Positions 44,856 through 55,110 of a DNA stretch of 64,000 nt are shown piece by piece. Both the position numbers and the translations under genes were made by a program. The notes under the pieces are model-generated. The model searched no databases. It was given only the letters and a program-made list of their open reading frames with translations, and was not told the DNA's origin. Source of the stretch: Bactrocera neohumeralis (taxonomy: Eukaryota > Arthropoda > Insecta > Diptera > Tephritidae); the NCBI RefSeq assembly GCF_024586455.1, contig NC_065923.1:50972264-51036263 (forward strand). The letters are read 5' to 3'. Every line of letters begins with the position of its first letter. Within the stretch, counting starts at the first letter, position 1.

Positions 44856-45300
44856 ATAAAAATAACGTCTTACGTTGTTTGTCCGCGATGGACTCCTAAA
44901 CTACTAAACCCATTTTAGTAAAATTTAGCACAATGTGTCCAGTTCCAGCCAACTTAGAAGATAGGATAGTAAAAACAATTCATAAATAAAAAATACAGTG
45001 AAAACTCTATGAAATGGACGCTTTATCAAACAGACATCTCTTTTAAGTATGCACATTGTTCATGTTTTTTTGCAGTCTATTAAAAGGACAAATTTATTAA
45101 CTGGACAGAAAGGCTGGTAACCAGACATTGAGAAAAAAGCCTTAAATATTTGTATGAACATATTTAAAATTAAATCTTAAGTACAATCCCTTGAATTCTT
45201 ATACCGATAAAAACGTGTTCGCCCTTATGCGTAAATAAAGTCACTGTATTGAATAGTTTATTATATGAATACCACAGCAAAGCGTAGCCGGATCCACTAT
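44856..45300 (+). mobile_element. Helitron-like non-autonomous element, copy 1
   Basis: The start TATATATAAAAATAACGTCT followed by TTGTTTGTCCGCGATGGACT and ACTACTAAACC has the layout of dipteran Helitron 5' ends. The end GCAAAGCGTAGCCGGATCCACTATG is an eroded form of the CTAG-type terminus seen intact at 63797-63816. Non-coding inside. Inserted in the dispersed repeat. Confidence 0.55.
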
Positions 45301-45432
45301 GTAGTATAGTATATGTATAATAAAATTGCTTAGATTTACATCTTAAGGAATTTCTCTGGCTTTGATTTTTGAAAGTTGCAAGAGTATAAAATGTTCGGTT
45401 GCACCCGAATTAAGGTCTTTCTTACTTCTTTT

Positions 45433-46840
45433 GGTTCTGTTTTTATACCGCGCCCGTTTTGTTTTTGATGGTTGTAATTGTTCTTCCATTTTTGGTTTTG
45501 CCACACCTCTTTGTTTTATTTAACTGAACACCTGTTTGTTTTTTGTTTTTGTTCCCGGCGCAACATAAAAGTTTTTTTATTTTTTATTCTTTAAATGTTA
45601 AAATTTCATCTTGTTATGGCATTCAGATTTTATTTATTTTAATTGTATTTTTAACGTATTTTAAAATCAACTTTAATCGTGAAACGGAGCAATGGGATCA
45701 CCAGTTGCGTATGTTGCCATATCGATTCATGGTAGAAGGAGGGCTGTCTCTCTCATATGTTTGTAAGTATAGGTGTTGAAGAGTACAGTGTTGTTCCTGT
45801 GTTGAAATGGTGTGTTGATATGATAGTGGTGTGCCTTGGAGAAAAAGCTTAGCTTATCTAGACAAACGTGCAACAAATTAAAAAGAATATTTTCCGAGGT
45901 ACCGCCTTCTAAAGTGTGGCTGTCAATAGTCATTTTAGTCAATCATTTTTTTAAAGGCGATTTATCAAAACTATATTTTTTTCCAATTTGCTGCAGCAGT
46001 AACTCGAAGACAAATCATCCAATCGCTTTGTAATAGCAACATGTTAACGAGTATAATAATTTTGTTGACCCAGTGGTTGTTTGTTGGGAGATGTCAAAGC
46101 AATGGGCACGGCTCACCGCTAGGTAAAATTGTTTTTCTCAGGAACTAATTGACCAATATAATCTAACTTACTATATACAAGTATAATATAAACTCAACCA
46201 AAAAGGCTAAATTTAATATATTTCGTATGTAAGGAAAGAGTCAACCAAATAAGCGGATGTCATTATTCATATGAGGGATAGAGAAGGTTTAATTTCATTA
46301 AAATATGGAAAGAAAGGGTTATTGGGACTAGGAAAAGTGTGGACCGATTGTTGTAAGCTCTGCCTTGATTCAATTATACTCGCGAACATATTTCCATATT
46401 TTGTGAAAATAACTCATATACTAGACGATTGATATAATCGGTTTTCAACTAGAATATGGGGGCGATGATATTGATAGGAAAAGATGTTCTCTGAATTCAA
46501 TTCAGATACCTTGCAGATTGACCGATATTAATGGTCATAGTCAACAGGAAGTTTATTGAAATATGATTGCCTTGAAATATATTGACCCCATTTTATACAT
46601 ATTTAGCACAAGAACACACCGTTATTGAAATGAGGCGATAAGGGCATAATTATTGCCAAAATATTATCCGTGAATTTAAATCATACATTTATCTTACATA
46701 TAGACCGATATTTTCGATAAAAAGACCGGCATACGCTGAGGTACATAATTCGATATCTGAGGCCATGAAAAGTTATGAACCGATTTTAAAAATCTGTGGA
46801 TGTCTTAAAAGCATTATTTCTGGAAAGTTTTAAGCAATAG
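45433..46840. other. Unassigned flank
   Basis: Up to about 45468 it is shared with the end of the window (63961-64000), so the block duplication runs past the dispersed repeat. From 46030 there are repeat-like motifs (GAGTATAATAATTTTGTTGA, CATTTTATACATATTTAGCA), but no defined boundaries or coding region. Confidence 0.45.
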
Positions 46841-46939
46841 GTAGGTAGGTAGGTAGATAGGAGTGCAGCCCTATCGGGCTCAATTAGCACTTGATGTGCC
46901 ATTTTGATACACTATTCGTAGAACCACCTGTATCTGCTA

Positions 46940-48088
46940 TTACGTTTCACCTTCTCTCTCAAACCATTTTGAGGTTTCGATGAAACTACTTATGTCCGAT
47001 ATGCTTTTGGTGGAAATCCATTCAAGATTTGGTGCTTGGTGGATTCCGAGTGTTTTGTGTCGGATCTGTGCTAGAGCTGGGCATTCGCAGAGAAAGTGGA
47101 AGATTGTTTCCTTGTTCCCTGCTACTCCGCAGCCACGGCAGATATCGTTGTAGGGCAATCCCATTTTGGACGCATGTTCCTCAAATGGCCAGTGCCCTGT
47201 TGTGGTAGCTGTTATTCTGTAAATACTTTTTCTTGACCTATTTAATAAGTCATTGGTTCTTTTCCTGTCATATGTTGGCCATAATTGTTTAGTTATGACG
47301 CATTTTGTAATGTTTTTCCACCTGTTGTTTGCAATTTGCTGAAATTGTCTATTGATCTCTCCTTTTACCGATCCTAGCGGGCTTGGTATTAGCTCCGCCT
47401 CGGATTCATTGAGGAAAGCTCCTGCCTTTGCCAACTCGTCTGCTTTTTCGTTACCGAAAAAGTTCCTGTGTCCGGGAACCCAGATCAAGTTTAGCTGGAG
47501 CTTGTCTTTTATTGAGCTTAGTGCGCTCTTGCAGCTGTGAACTATACTGGAATTTGTCATGGGTGAAGACAATGCCAGGAGGGCCGCCTGGCTGTCCGTA
47601 AATATAGTTGCTTTATGTATATTTCCGTGGTTTTCTAATAGAACCTCGCAGGCTTTTTCTATGCCTAGTACTTCTGCTTGGAAGATGCTAGCCGAGTTCG
47701 GTAGACGTATAGAGAGAGATATCCCTAGATCAGCGGAGAATACCCCCGTGCCCACTCCGCAGTCCATTTTGGACCCGTAGGCATAGACTGAGGTGGTATC
47801 TTCCTCTACTATTGAACCTCTTCTCCATTCTCGTCTAGATGGTATCCTCACCTGGAAGTGTCTACTGAAATCCAGCTTTGGGAGAATGTAGTCTGATTTG
47901 TTAATAGTGAACTTGTTTAGAATTACACTATGTCCGTAGTTCAGCTGTTTCCAACCTCCCATTTCTTTTATTCTTATATCCGCAATAGCTGCTGTTTTGT
48001 GAATAAAAATGTCCATTGGTAGTTGATGCAGGATCACATTGAGCGCATCAGTCGGACATGACCTGATTGCACCGGTACACCCGCACAT
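46940..48088 (-). pseudogene. LINE RNase H and C-terminal zinc-knuckle part
   Basis: 382 codons. RNase H landmarks: VYAYGSKMDCGVGTG, FQAEVLGIEKACEVL (Glu139), IFTDSQAALLAL (Asp165) and WVPGHRNFFGNEKADELA (Asp217). The first catalytic Asp (usual DGS) is Tyr104 here, so RNase H should be inactive. The C-terminus carries CRGCGVAGNKETIFHFLCEC, a CCHC-type motif common in R1/LOA-like LINEs. Confidence 0.88.
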
Positions 48089-48330
48089 GCTGCTCTTTGT
48101 ATTCCATTTAATTTTCTAATATTGTATTGTTTGTTTAGCGCTGGCCACCATACCAGAGCTCCATATGTAAGTATAGGTCTTATGACAGCCGTATACATCC
48201 ACATGATTATACTTGGTTTAAGGCCCCAATTCTTGTTGACGATTTTCTTACAAGTATAGTAGGCCATGTATGCTTTGTTTATTCTTTTTTCTATATTTAT
48301 TTTCCAGGACAGTTTGGTGTCAATCTCCAC
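48034..48330 (-). pseudogene. LINE RT thumb region
   Basis: 98 codons overlapping the previous frame by 34 bases. IDTKLSWKINIEKRINKAY and YTAVIRPILTYGALVWWPAL are typical of the region after RT in RNase H-bearing LINEs. It shifts frame again into 48088-46940. Confidence 0.85.
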
Positions 48331-48728
48331 CCCAAGTATTTAGCTGTGGGGGATAGAGTGAGTGTTGTACCGTTTAGTACCGGAAGTTGAAACTGAGGTA
48401 TTTTGGTTCTGCTAGTGAATAGCATCAGTTCTGTTTTGTTCGGGTTAACTCCTAGACCATTGTTTTTAGCCCATAGGTTTAACCTACGAAGTGCTCTTTC
48501 CATAATCTCGCTGACTGTTGAAGGAAACATGCCTGAAACCAACAACACTATATCGTCTGCATACGCTACTGCTTTCACTCCTTCACCGTTTATTTGGAGT
48601 AGTATTTCGTTCAGCGCTGCAACCCAAAGAATCGGAGAGAGGACCCCCCCTTGAGGCGTTCCTCTACTCACATAGCTTGTTTGTGTTGCAGCGCCGTTTG
48701 AAGCTATAATCTTCCTATTCTCAAGCAT
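48297..48728 (-). pseudogene. LINE reverse transcriptase, catalytic part
   Basis: 143 codons. SRGTPQGGVLSPILWVAALN (RT block 4) precedes VAYADDIVLL (catalytic YADD, residues 56-59) and LGVNPNKTELMLF. Continues with a frame shift into 48034-48330. The catalytic residues are intact although the 5' part is gone. Confidence 0.88.
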
Positions 48729-48899
48729 CGATAGTATTCATATGCACACAGTGTCGTCTATGCCACCATGTGCCAATGGCAATAAGTTTAAAGAACTAAA
48801 ATAGGCTAAGTAGTTTCCGAGGTATGGGATTGTGGTCGGAGCCAAGAAAGTCTTTCATGGGGTATGCCCGCTGTAGAGGAAAACACTTATCGTGTTTGA

Positions 48900-49100
48900 A
48901 TTTCAAGCTGATGAAAATTTTTTTTTCGATTAAATTTGTTGACTACAATAAACTCATCATCCCCGTCCCGCTATTTTGAAGAAAAATATTTTGTATGCAA
49001 GTAATGGCCACAGTTGCCTCAAACTCACGATAGGTCGCATGACGATCTTGCAATATAAGTTTACGCACAGCATCAATAGTTAAAACCCTTATTGATCTTC
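48900..49100 (-). mobile_element. Mariner-like transposase scrap
   Basis: Minus frame at 49080-49004 reads IDAVRKLILQDRHATYREFE, the second helix-turn-helix of mariner transposases. What follows does not continue the protein in order, so it is rearranged. Confidence 0.55.
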
Positions 49101-49617
49101 ATGGCCAATAGCTTTGCTTTTTAACGGACCATATTTCCAGATACTGACCACATTTGGTTAAACCAAATGGTTACAGCCCGTTCAATTTCTATTGATTTGC
49201 TGCACCGGTTGCGTTTTTTTTTAAATTTACTGAAGTGATCTTAGTTGACAAACTTTCCTTAATGCGAAGTATTCCATTTATAGTGTTAAACGTTTTATGA
49301 CAAAAATTGTTGGCTTTATTAATCATGGAATGTTTATAAGCAAATTGTTTAAATCGAAAAAACTTGTACATGCTTTAAATGACGAACAAACGAGACCAAA
49401 AATTTTAGTTTCTATAACCAGGGAATACTGTATACTTAATTATCATCGATCTCTTGGTACAAAGGCATTATAGGAATTGAACTTGCCGAATTTTTATCGA
49501 ACGATGAAAAAGCCAAAATGCTAATACTTTTAAATGTAAATGTTAAAAACATGTCTTAGTTATATAAGTTTAGTAATTTTAAGAAGTAATTAGAAGTTAC
49601 ACCTTCTTAAGGAAATT
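49101..49617. other. No feature recognised
   Basis: AT-rich. A 60-codon minus frame (49371-49189) has no known domain. Confidence 0.4.
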
Positions 49618-49728
49618 GTATGCATACTCTTGCAACCTGTTGTTACAGAGTATAATCTTTTAGGTATTTCCCTGTAAGAGTATTAAATGTTCGGTTGCAC
49701 GGGAACTTAGCCCTTCCTTACTTGTTAC
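49618..49728 (+). repeat. Minimal dispersed repeat: both ends, no middle
   Basis: The 5' terminus ATACTCTTGCAACCTGTTGT with CAGAGTATAATC is followed within about 30 bp by the 3' terminus AAGAGTATTAAATGTTCGGT, the hairpin, and CCTTCCTTACTTGTT. More than 1 kb of interior is deleted. The outer ACTCTTGCAAC / GTTGCAAGAGT pair is inverted. Confidence 0.7.
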
Positions 49729-49809
49729 AAGTATATTGATAACAGACACTATTTACGAAAAGTTGTATTTTGAAAACTTCTTTGGTGCTTGATTTTTATA
49801 TAGTAAAGA

Positions 49810-49990
49810 GAAAGAATAGAGGATGGAGTCATGTGTAGAAGTTCACGCAAGCGAGGAAGCTTCCCTGACCGCCATTCACTTGGGAGTGGCCAGAAACGAT
49901 TCTTTTACATATGGTCCAAGTAGCTCACAACTTTCGGTCCTAGACCAAGTATACTCTGTGTAGCCAAAGAACATTCCGTTGTGCGCTGGG
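49810..49990 (-). mobile_element. RTE-type LINE fragment, head-to-head with 50000-51665
   Basis: Minus frame includes YTWSRTESCELLGPYVKESF and matches 61890-62040, where it belongs to a minus-strand RTE body. Here it stands alone beside a + strand element, indicating rearrangement. Confidence 0.6.
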
Positions 49991-50176
49991 TTTGGGACAC
50001 GCCACGTAAAAAACATTACCAATGAAAAAGACAAAACAGCCTCGGATGAGACCCCCCCTTTTGATGACGACCATGGCAAACGAAATAAGGACTACGATTT
50101 AAGGGTATGCTCCTGGAATGTCCGGTCCCTTAATTGAGAAGTTGCCGCTGCCCAGCTGGTTGATGCCCTCGTTAGT

Positions 50177-50656
50177 GTGAAGGCTGACTTCGCCGTCGTA
50201 AAAGAAATGCGATGGACGGGACACGGACTTAGGCGAGTAGGTCCTTGTGGTATTTACTACAGTGGTCATATAAAGGAGCGCAAGTTTGGTGTGGAATTCG
50301 TGGTGGGAGAGAGACTCCGTCGCCGAGTACTATCATTCACTCCGGTGAATGAACGTCTAGCCACAATCCGCAAAAAAGCGAAGCTCTTCAAAATATCGCT
50401 GATTTGCGGCCACGCTCCGACGGAAGAGAAGGACGATGTGACCAAAGATGCTTTCTATGAGCGCTTGGGCAGCACTTATGAGAGCTGCCCCCGCCACGAT
50501 GTCAAAATCGTGCTTAGTGACTTTAACGCCAGGGTGGGCAAAGAAGGTATCTTTGGCACTACGGTCGGTAAATTCAGCATCCACGATTGGTTGAGGCTGA
50601 TCGACTTCGTAAGGGTCCGAAATATGGTTATCTGTTGTGCCAAGGCTAGAAAGTAG
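50177..50656 (+). pseudogene. RTE endonuclease domain fragment
   Basis: 159 codons of an AP-type endonuclease: VKADFAVVKEMRWTG holds the metal-binding Glu, LICGHAPTEEKDD the conserved Y/H-APT block, and IVLSDFNARVGKEG the DFNA motif. Preceded out of frame by YDLRVCSWNVRSLN, the domain start, with an intervening TGA at about 50136. Ends within the tandem duplication at 50551. Confidence 0.85.
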
Positions 50657-50745
50657 CTTTGGCACAACGGTCGGTAAATTCAGCATCTACGATTGGTTGA
50701 GGCTGATCGACTTCGTAGGTGTCCGAAATATGGCTATCTGTAGTA
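50551..50745 (+). repeat. Tandem duplication of 106 bp in the RTE
   Basis: CTTTGGCAC(T/A)ACGGTCGGTA starts at 50551 and again at 50657, followed in both by AAATTCAGCATC(C/T)ACGATTG, GAGGCTGATCGACTTCGTA and ATATGG. It shifts the frame and creates the stop ending the endonuclease frame. Confidence 0.85.
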
Positions 50746-51070
50746 CGATTCCAGCATAAGAAAATTCATCGAGCTTCCTGGCTGGCTCCGGATCGAAAAG
50801 CCACCAATCAGGTCGATTGTGTTATGATAGACGGAAAACACGTCTCCAGTGTTTTAGACGTGCGTACGCTCCGAGGCCCTAGCATCGACTCAGACCACTA
50901 TATTTTTGCAGCCAAGATACGCATCCACCACTGTGCAGCAAAAAACGCACGTCAACAAACAAAAGGAAGGTTCAAAGTCAAGAAGATGCGATCACAACAG
51001 ATAGCATTTTCTACTCGACTCACACTCCTCGCTCGTTATATGGGAACTGTGGGACGGCATTTGCCAAATC

Positions 51071-51397
51071 TTGGAAAAGACCCGTGAAAAGAGAACCGAC
51101 ACACACCACCTCTTCGTCGATTTCAAAGCTGTTTTTGACAGCACGAAAAGGAACTGCCTTTATGCCGCGGTGTCTGATTTTGGTATTCCCGCAAAACTAA
51201 TATGGCTGTGTAAACTGACGTTGAGCAACACCAAAAGCTCCGTCAGGATCGGGAAGGACCTCTCCGAGCCGTTGGATACTAAACGAGGTTTCAGACAAGA
51301 CGACTCCCTATCGTGCGACTTCTTCTGCTTGCTCCTGGAGAAAATAATTCGATTTGCCGAACTTAATCGAGCAAAAGACTGCGGCTGCGCTGGCTAG
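51071..51397 (+). pseudogene. RTE reverse transcriptase fragment
   Basis: 108 codons. HHLFVDFKAVFDSTKRN is RT block 3 with the first catalytic Asp, then SDFGIPAKLIWLCKLTL and VRIGKDLSEPLDTKRGFRQD. The YxDD part is deleted; the frame passes directly toward the C-terminal region. Confidence 0.82.
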
Positions 51398-51665
51398 GTT
51401 ATGTCGCACATATGGACGAAAACACTCCAGCGCCGATAGTATTCGACGCAATACCCGCCGATGGAAGCAGAGGAAGAGGAAGACCTCCACTCCGTTGGGA
51501 AGACTAGATGGAGAAAGACCTGGCAGCACTTGCAATCTCCAATTGGTACCAAACAGCGAAAAGGAGGAACGACTAGCGCGCTGTAGTAAATTCGGCTATA
51601 ATCCCGTAAGCGGTGTCTACGCCAGTAAACAAGAAGAAATAAAAAGATTGAAATGGATTTAAAAT

Positions 51666-52149
51666 TGTGATATGTGTGTCTGCTCCGACTTAGTACATTG
51701 TAACAAAATCACCTACTAATTAATTATTATTATTCACTCGTAAGTGCTCGACGAAAAGAAATTCAAAGTATAATTTCGATTAACACTTCAAGAATATTTG
51801 CATTTATTCAATTATTTGGGCCGAAATCCCGGTGGCACTGCAAAACCGTTCCAACCCGTGATAGAGGTAGGGCAAGCCCCTAAAACTCTCCTTCGATTTC
51901 CAAAAATCATTTTAACATTTGTTATCCTCCGATGGAGGATCTATTAGATGTTAAACTGATTAGAACATATATTACACTTTAATCTTAGACATTAGGCCGA
52001 GAAGCGATAACAACTCCACGGTGAAGTTAAGCTATTTCTATAAAAATAAATGTTAAGTGTATGAGAATTAAATAAACTACCAAAGGTCAAAGAAATCCTA
52101 AGTGACCATTCATGTTTGCAGCCATCTCACAAAAGAAACAGTGTGGAAG
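51666..52149. other. No gene; short palindromic motif
   Basis: Contains ATCCTCCGATGGAGGAT (51944-51960), a small hairpin, in otherwise featureless sequence. Confidence 0.4.
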
Positions 52150-53825
52150 GTCGCAAATCTCTACTCTTGCAGCAAGTTGCTAAAGAGTATAATAATACTG
52201 TTCATAAACAAGTCATGGAGTTATATATACATAAGTATATAATGACCAGAATGACGAGACGAGTTGCGTTCCGAGTGACTGTCCATCCGTCCGTCCAACC
52301 GTGCAAGCGTAACTTGAGTAAAAATTGAAATATCTTGATGAAACCTTCTACATGTGTTGCTTTTTACCTAAGAGGGGTTAGTATTGCAGATTGAATGCCA
52401 TAATAATAGAATGAAGCGTGGCCCCGCAATCTAATAGGCCTGATGTACTTGTCTTCTAAACCGCTAGAGCTATAATAATTTAATTTTTTCAGAACAAATC
52501 TTTTCAGCACCTCTGCCGACAGCACGAAGATAGTTGAATTCGTGTTATAATCCCTCCCATTCTCTATAAAATGATTCTGTTAGAAAAAACTCTACAATTC
52601 AAGAACCAATCAATCTATCTGTGTAAAATTTTGCACGAATAGTAACATAATGATAGTCACATAATGATGAAAAATTGTCTAAATCGCTTTACAACTATTC
52701 AATCCCCCAGATACAAGATGTGTGGATCCCAATTCATATTCGTGAGAAATATTATGGAAATTCGTTGAGAATGCTTTTCTGTCAACAATATAGCCGCCAT
52801 ATAATAAATAAAAATAGTTTCAAAAGATAACTGCCCAAGACCTCATAAAACTAATATACGTATCCAGTTAACTTTATTATTCTTTACAGGCGTTGAAACC
52901 GCTTACGCGGTTATAGCCGAGCTAACAACGGCTCGCCAGTTGTTTCTCTATTTTGCTATGTGACGCCAATTGGATATTCCAACGGAGCCAGGTCCTTCTC
53001 CACCTGGTCCTTCCAAAGGAGTGGAGGTCTTCCTCTTCCTCTGCTTCCACCGGCGGGTACTGTGTTGAATACTTTCAGAGCTGGAGTGTTTTCGTCCATT
53101 CGTACAACATGACCTGTCTCTTAATTCGCTGAATGTCAATGTGGTCATACATCTCCTACAGCTCATCGTTCCATCGAATGCGATATTCACCGTGTCCAAC
53201 GCACAAAGGACCATAAATCTTCCGCAGAACCTTTCACTCGAAAACTCGTAACGTCGTCCATGCCTCTGCACCATATAGCAGGACGGGAATAATTAGTGAC
53301 TTATAGAGTTTGGTTTTTGTTCGTCGAGAGAGGACTTTACTTCTCAATTGCCTACTCAGCCAGCCAGTTAACTTTACTCCTTATGGTAGTGCCAAAAATA
53401 GATAGGATCGGGTCAATACTAACCCTATCCCCCATTTACCTATTATAAAATAAGATTTTTGGGCTGGCTTTATACCATAGATATTGGTCGATACATAACA
53501 AATCTTGGCAAAATTAACGGAACATATACAATTTTTATATATTTATAAAACTGCTCGAAAATATATTATCAAGTATAATTGAGTAATGTCCAAAATTTGT
53601 CTATCAGCCAGGACGTTTCTGACCCCAATATACCCTATATAGTTATCTCCGACTTCCCACCTACTTTTAAATAATTTGCGTTGGTCAAAACTGGTGATAT
53701 TTTAGTGAAGTTAAGTGGAAAAGGTTTTTTAAAAATTATGAAGGTATTTCCCCGACTTTGATTCTGGCAAGTTGCAAGAGTATGAGGTGTTCGGTTACAC
53801 TCGAATTTAACTCTTCCTCACTTGT
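52150..53825 (+). repeat. Dispersed repeat copy interrupted by an RTE insertion
   Basis: The 5' terminus ACTCTTGCAGCAAGTTGCTA with GAGTATAATAAT, the CCGTCCGTCCAACCGTGC run and ATCTTGATGAAACC match other copies. It is split by an RTE at 52877-53363 and ends GTTGCAAGAGTATGAGGTGT with a degenerate hairpin near 53800. Confidence 0.75.
52877..53363 (-). mobile_element. 5'-truncated RTE-type LINE with 13-bp target duplication
   Basis: CCAGTTAACTTTA occurs at 52864-52876 and again at 53364-53376, bracketing the insertion. The minus frame (53274-52948) carries the RTE C-terminal region (TMSCRRCMTTLTFSELRDRS, STRRWKQRKRKTSTPLEG). 5' truncation and a variable-length duplication are what target-primed reverse transcription produces. 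Confidence 0.85.
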
Positions 53826-53838
53826 TTATTTTAATTAA

Positions 53839-55110
53839 ATTATACTCTTGTAACTAGTTGCTACAGAGTATTATAGTTTTCTTCACATAACCATTATACG
53901 TATCACCAAAAACTAAGCGACATACATAGATATAGGGTTATATATATATAAATAATCAAAATGACGAGAAAAGTTGAAATCCGGTTGACTGTCTGTCTGA
54001 CCATCCGTGGGTCCGTGCAAGCTGTAACTTGGTAAAAATTGAGATATCCCGATTAAAGTTGGTGTGTGGGTTCCTTAGTACAAAAATAAATTACGAGTTC
54101 GTAGAAGCATGATTCAGGACCACTGCCAAGCCACAAAATGCAATTACCCGAGAACATATAAAGTGCCATAACTAAGCACTAAATTAAACTACAAAGCTGT
54201 AATTTGGTACAGAGGATCGCAGTAGCAAGGGAAACCTGTGTGCAACATTTTTTGAAAAAAATGGGCGTAACCCTGCCCTCTAACAAGGATAATGTACATA
54301 CTTCCTAAACTACTCAAGCTATAACAACTAGATTTGCTTAGTACAAATCTTATAAGAACTTCTACCGGTAGTGTATAAATGGATGAAAACGGAGAATAAC
54401 CCCACTCACTCCTCATATAACGGTACTGTTAAAAACTACTAAAAGCGCGACAAATCAAATGCCAAAGACATTAAATTATATAACAGATGGTATGAGGGAG
54501 TTTTATGAGACCCGGTGTGAAAATTTAACGATGGGCGTGGCACCGCCCACTTTTTGGTGAAATTTCTTATCTTGGGACCCGACCAACCGGTTTCAACTTC
54601 AAATTTAGTATGTGGCATTTTTCTTGCATTCTTATGTCACGTTGTCAAAATGGACGAAATTGGACAACAACCACGCCTACTTCCCATATAACACAACTGA
54701 AATTCCACTTGACTCGTTGAGTTTCCAGTACACAAATCAAGAAGCACTTAAAATACTTTGCACGAATAATGTGTTTAGTGTCTGACACTTTATGACCAAA
54801 AATTGTTTAAATCAAATAAAAACTGTTCAAGCCCTAAATGTCGAATATTTAGACCTTGGTACCTATAGTTGACTTTTGATAGAAAATGTTGGTCAATGTG
54901 TGATATATATGTATAACTGAAATTAAGGGATAATCCTTCCCTTATGGTATAGCTCTATGTCAAAAATGGGTTGAATCGGACCAATACCCCTACATAGCCC
55001 CTACATACTTAATATAAAGATTTTCGAACTTCCGTGTGGCTTTGATTCTTGCTAGTTGCAAGATATAAAGTGTTCGGTAGTACCCGAACTTAGGCCTTCC
55101 TTACTTATTT
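53839..55110 (+). repeat. Most complete dispersed repeat copy
   Basis: About 1.27 kb from TATACTCTTGTAACTAGTTG (5' inverted end) through GAGTATTATAGTTTT, ATAGGGTTATATATATATAA, ATGACGAGAAAAGTTGAAAT and ATAACACAAC to AGTTGCAAGATATAAAGTGT, hairpin, and CCTTCCTTACTT. Non-coding. It starts 14 bp after the previous copy ends, so two copies lie head to tail. Confidence 0.8.

Larger units (their letters stand above)
37140..45432 (+). repeat. Dispersed repeat copy split by a Tigger-like element
   Basis: The 5' part (37140-37258) reads AGCGATAACTTGAGTAAAAA and then TTGCTACAGAGTGTAATA. After the Tigger element it resumes at 43506 with TAGTTTTATTCACCTAACGG. The join reproduces the uninterrupted order in other copies (GAGTATAATAGTTTTGTTCG at 13658). 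The copy continues through GATGACGAGGAAAGTTTAAA and ends with GTTGCAAGAGTATAAAATGT plus the hairpin at about 45390-45408 and CTTTCTTACTT. A Helitron-like element sits at 44856-45300. Confidence 0.8.
46841..48730 (-). mobile_element. 5'-truncated LINE with RNase H domain and TACC tail
   Basis: Minus-strand element, 3' end at left with a (TAGG)n tract on the + strand (46841-46862), i.e. a tetranucleotide tail as in some LINE clades. Going up the minus strand one reads the middle of RT, a thumb region and RNase H, then a zinc-knuckle-like C-terminus. EN and the start of RT are missing, so it is 5'-truncated. An older copy lies at 14490-15335. Confidence 0.85.
50000..51665 (+). mobile_element. 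RTE-type LINE, internally deleted
   Basis: + strand frames in order: endonuclease (about 50090-50640), post-endonuclease region (50750-51050), a short RT block (51090-51395), then the C-terminal end (51400-51660) with REDGRRGRPP-like sequence after the middle of RT is lost. Several stops and shifts make it dead. The same family lies in minus orientation at 52877 and 60545. Confidence 0.82.

Noticed and set aside
53839..55110. Small protein genes in the dispersed repeat (frames such as 54189-54416)
   Set aside because: The frames are not conserved between copies of the repeat and carry no domain; they arise by chance.
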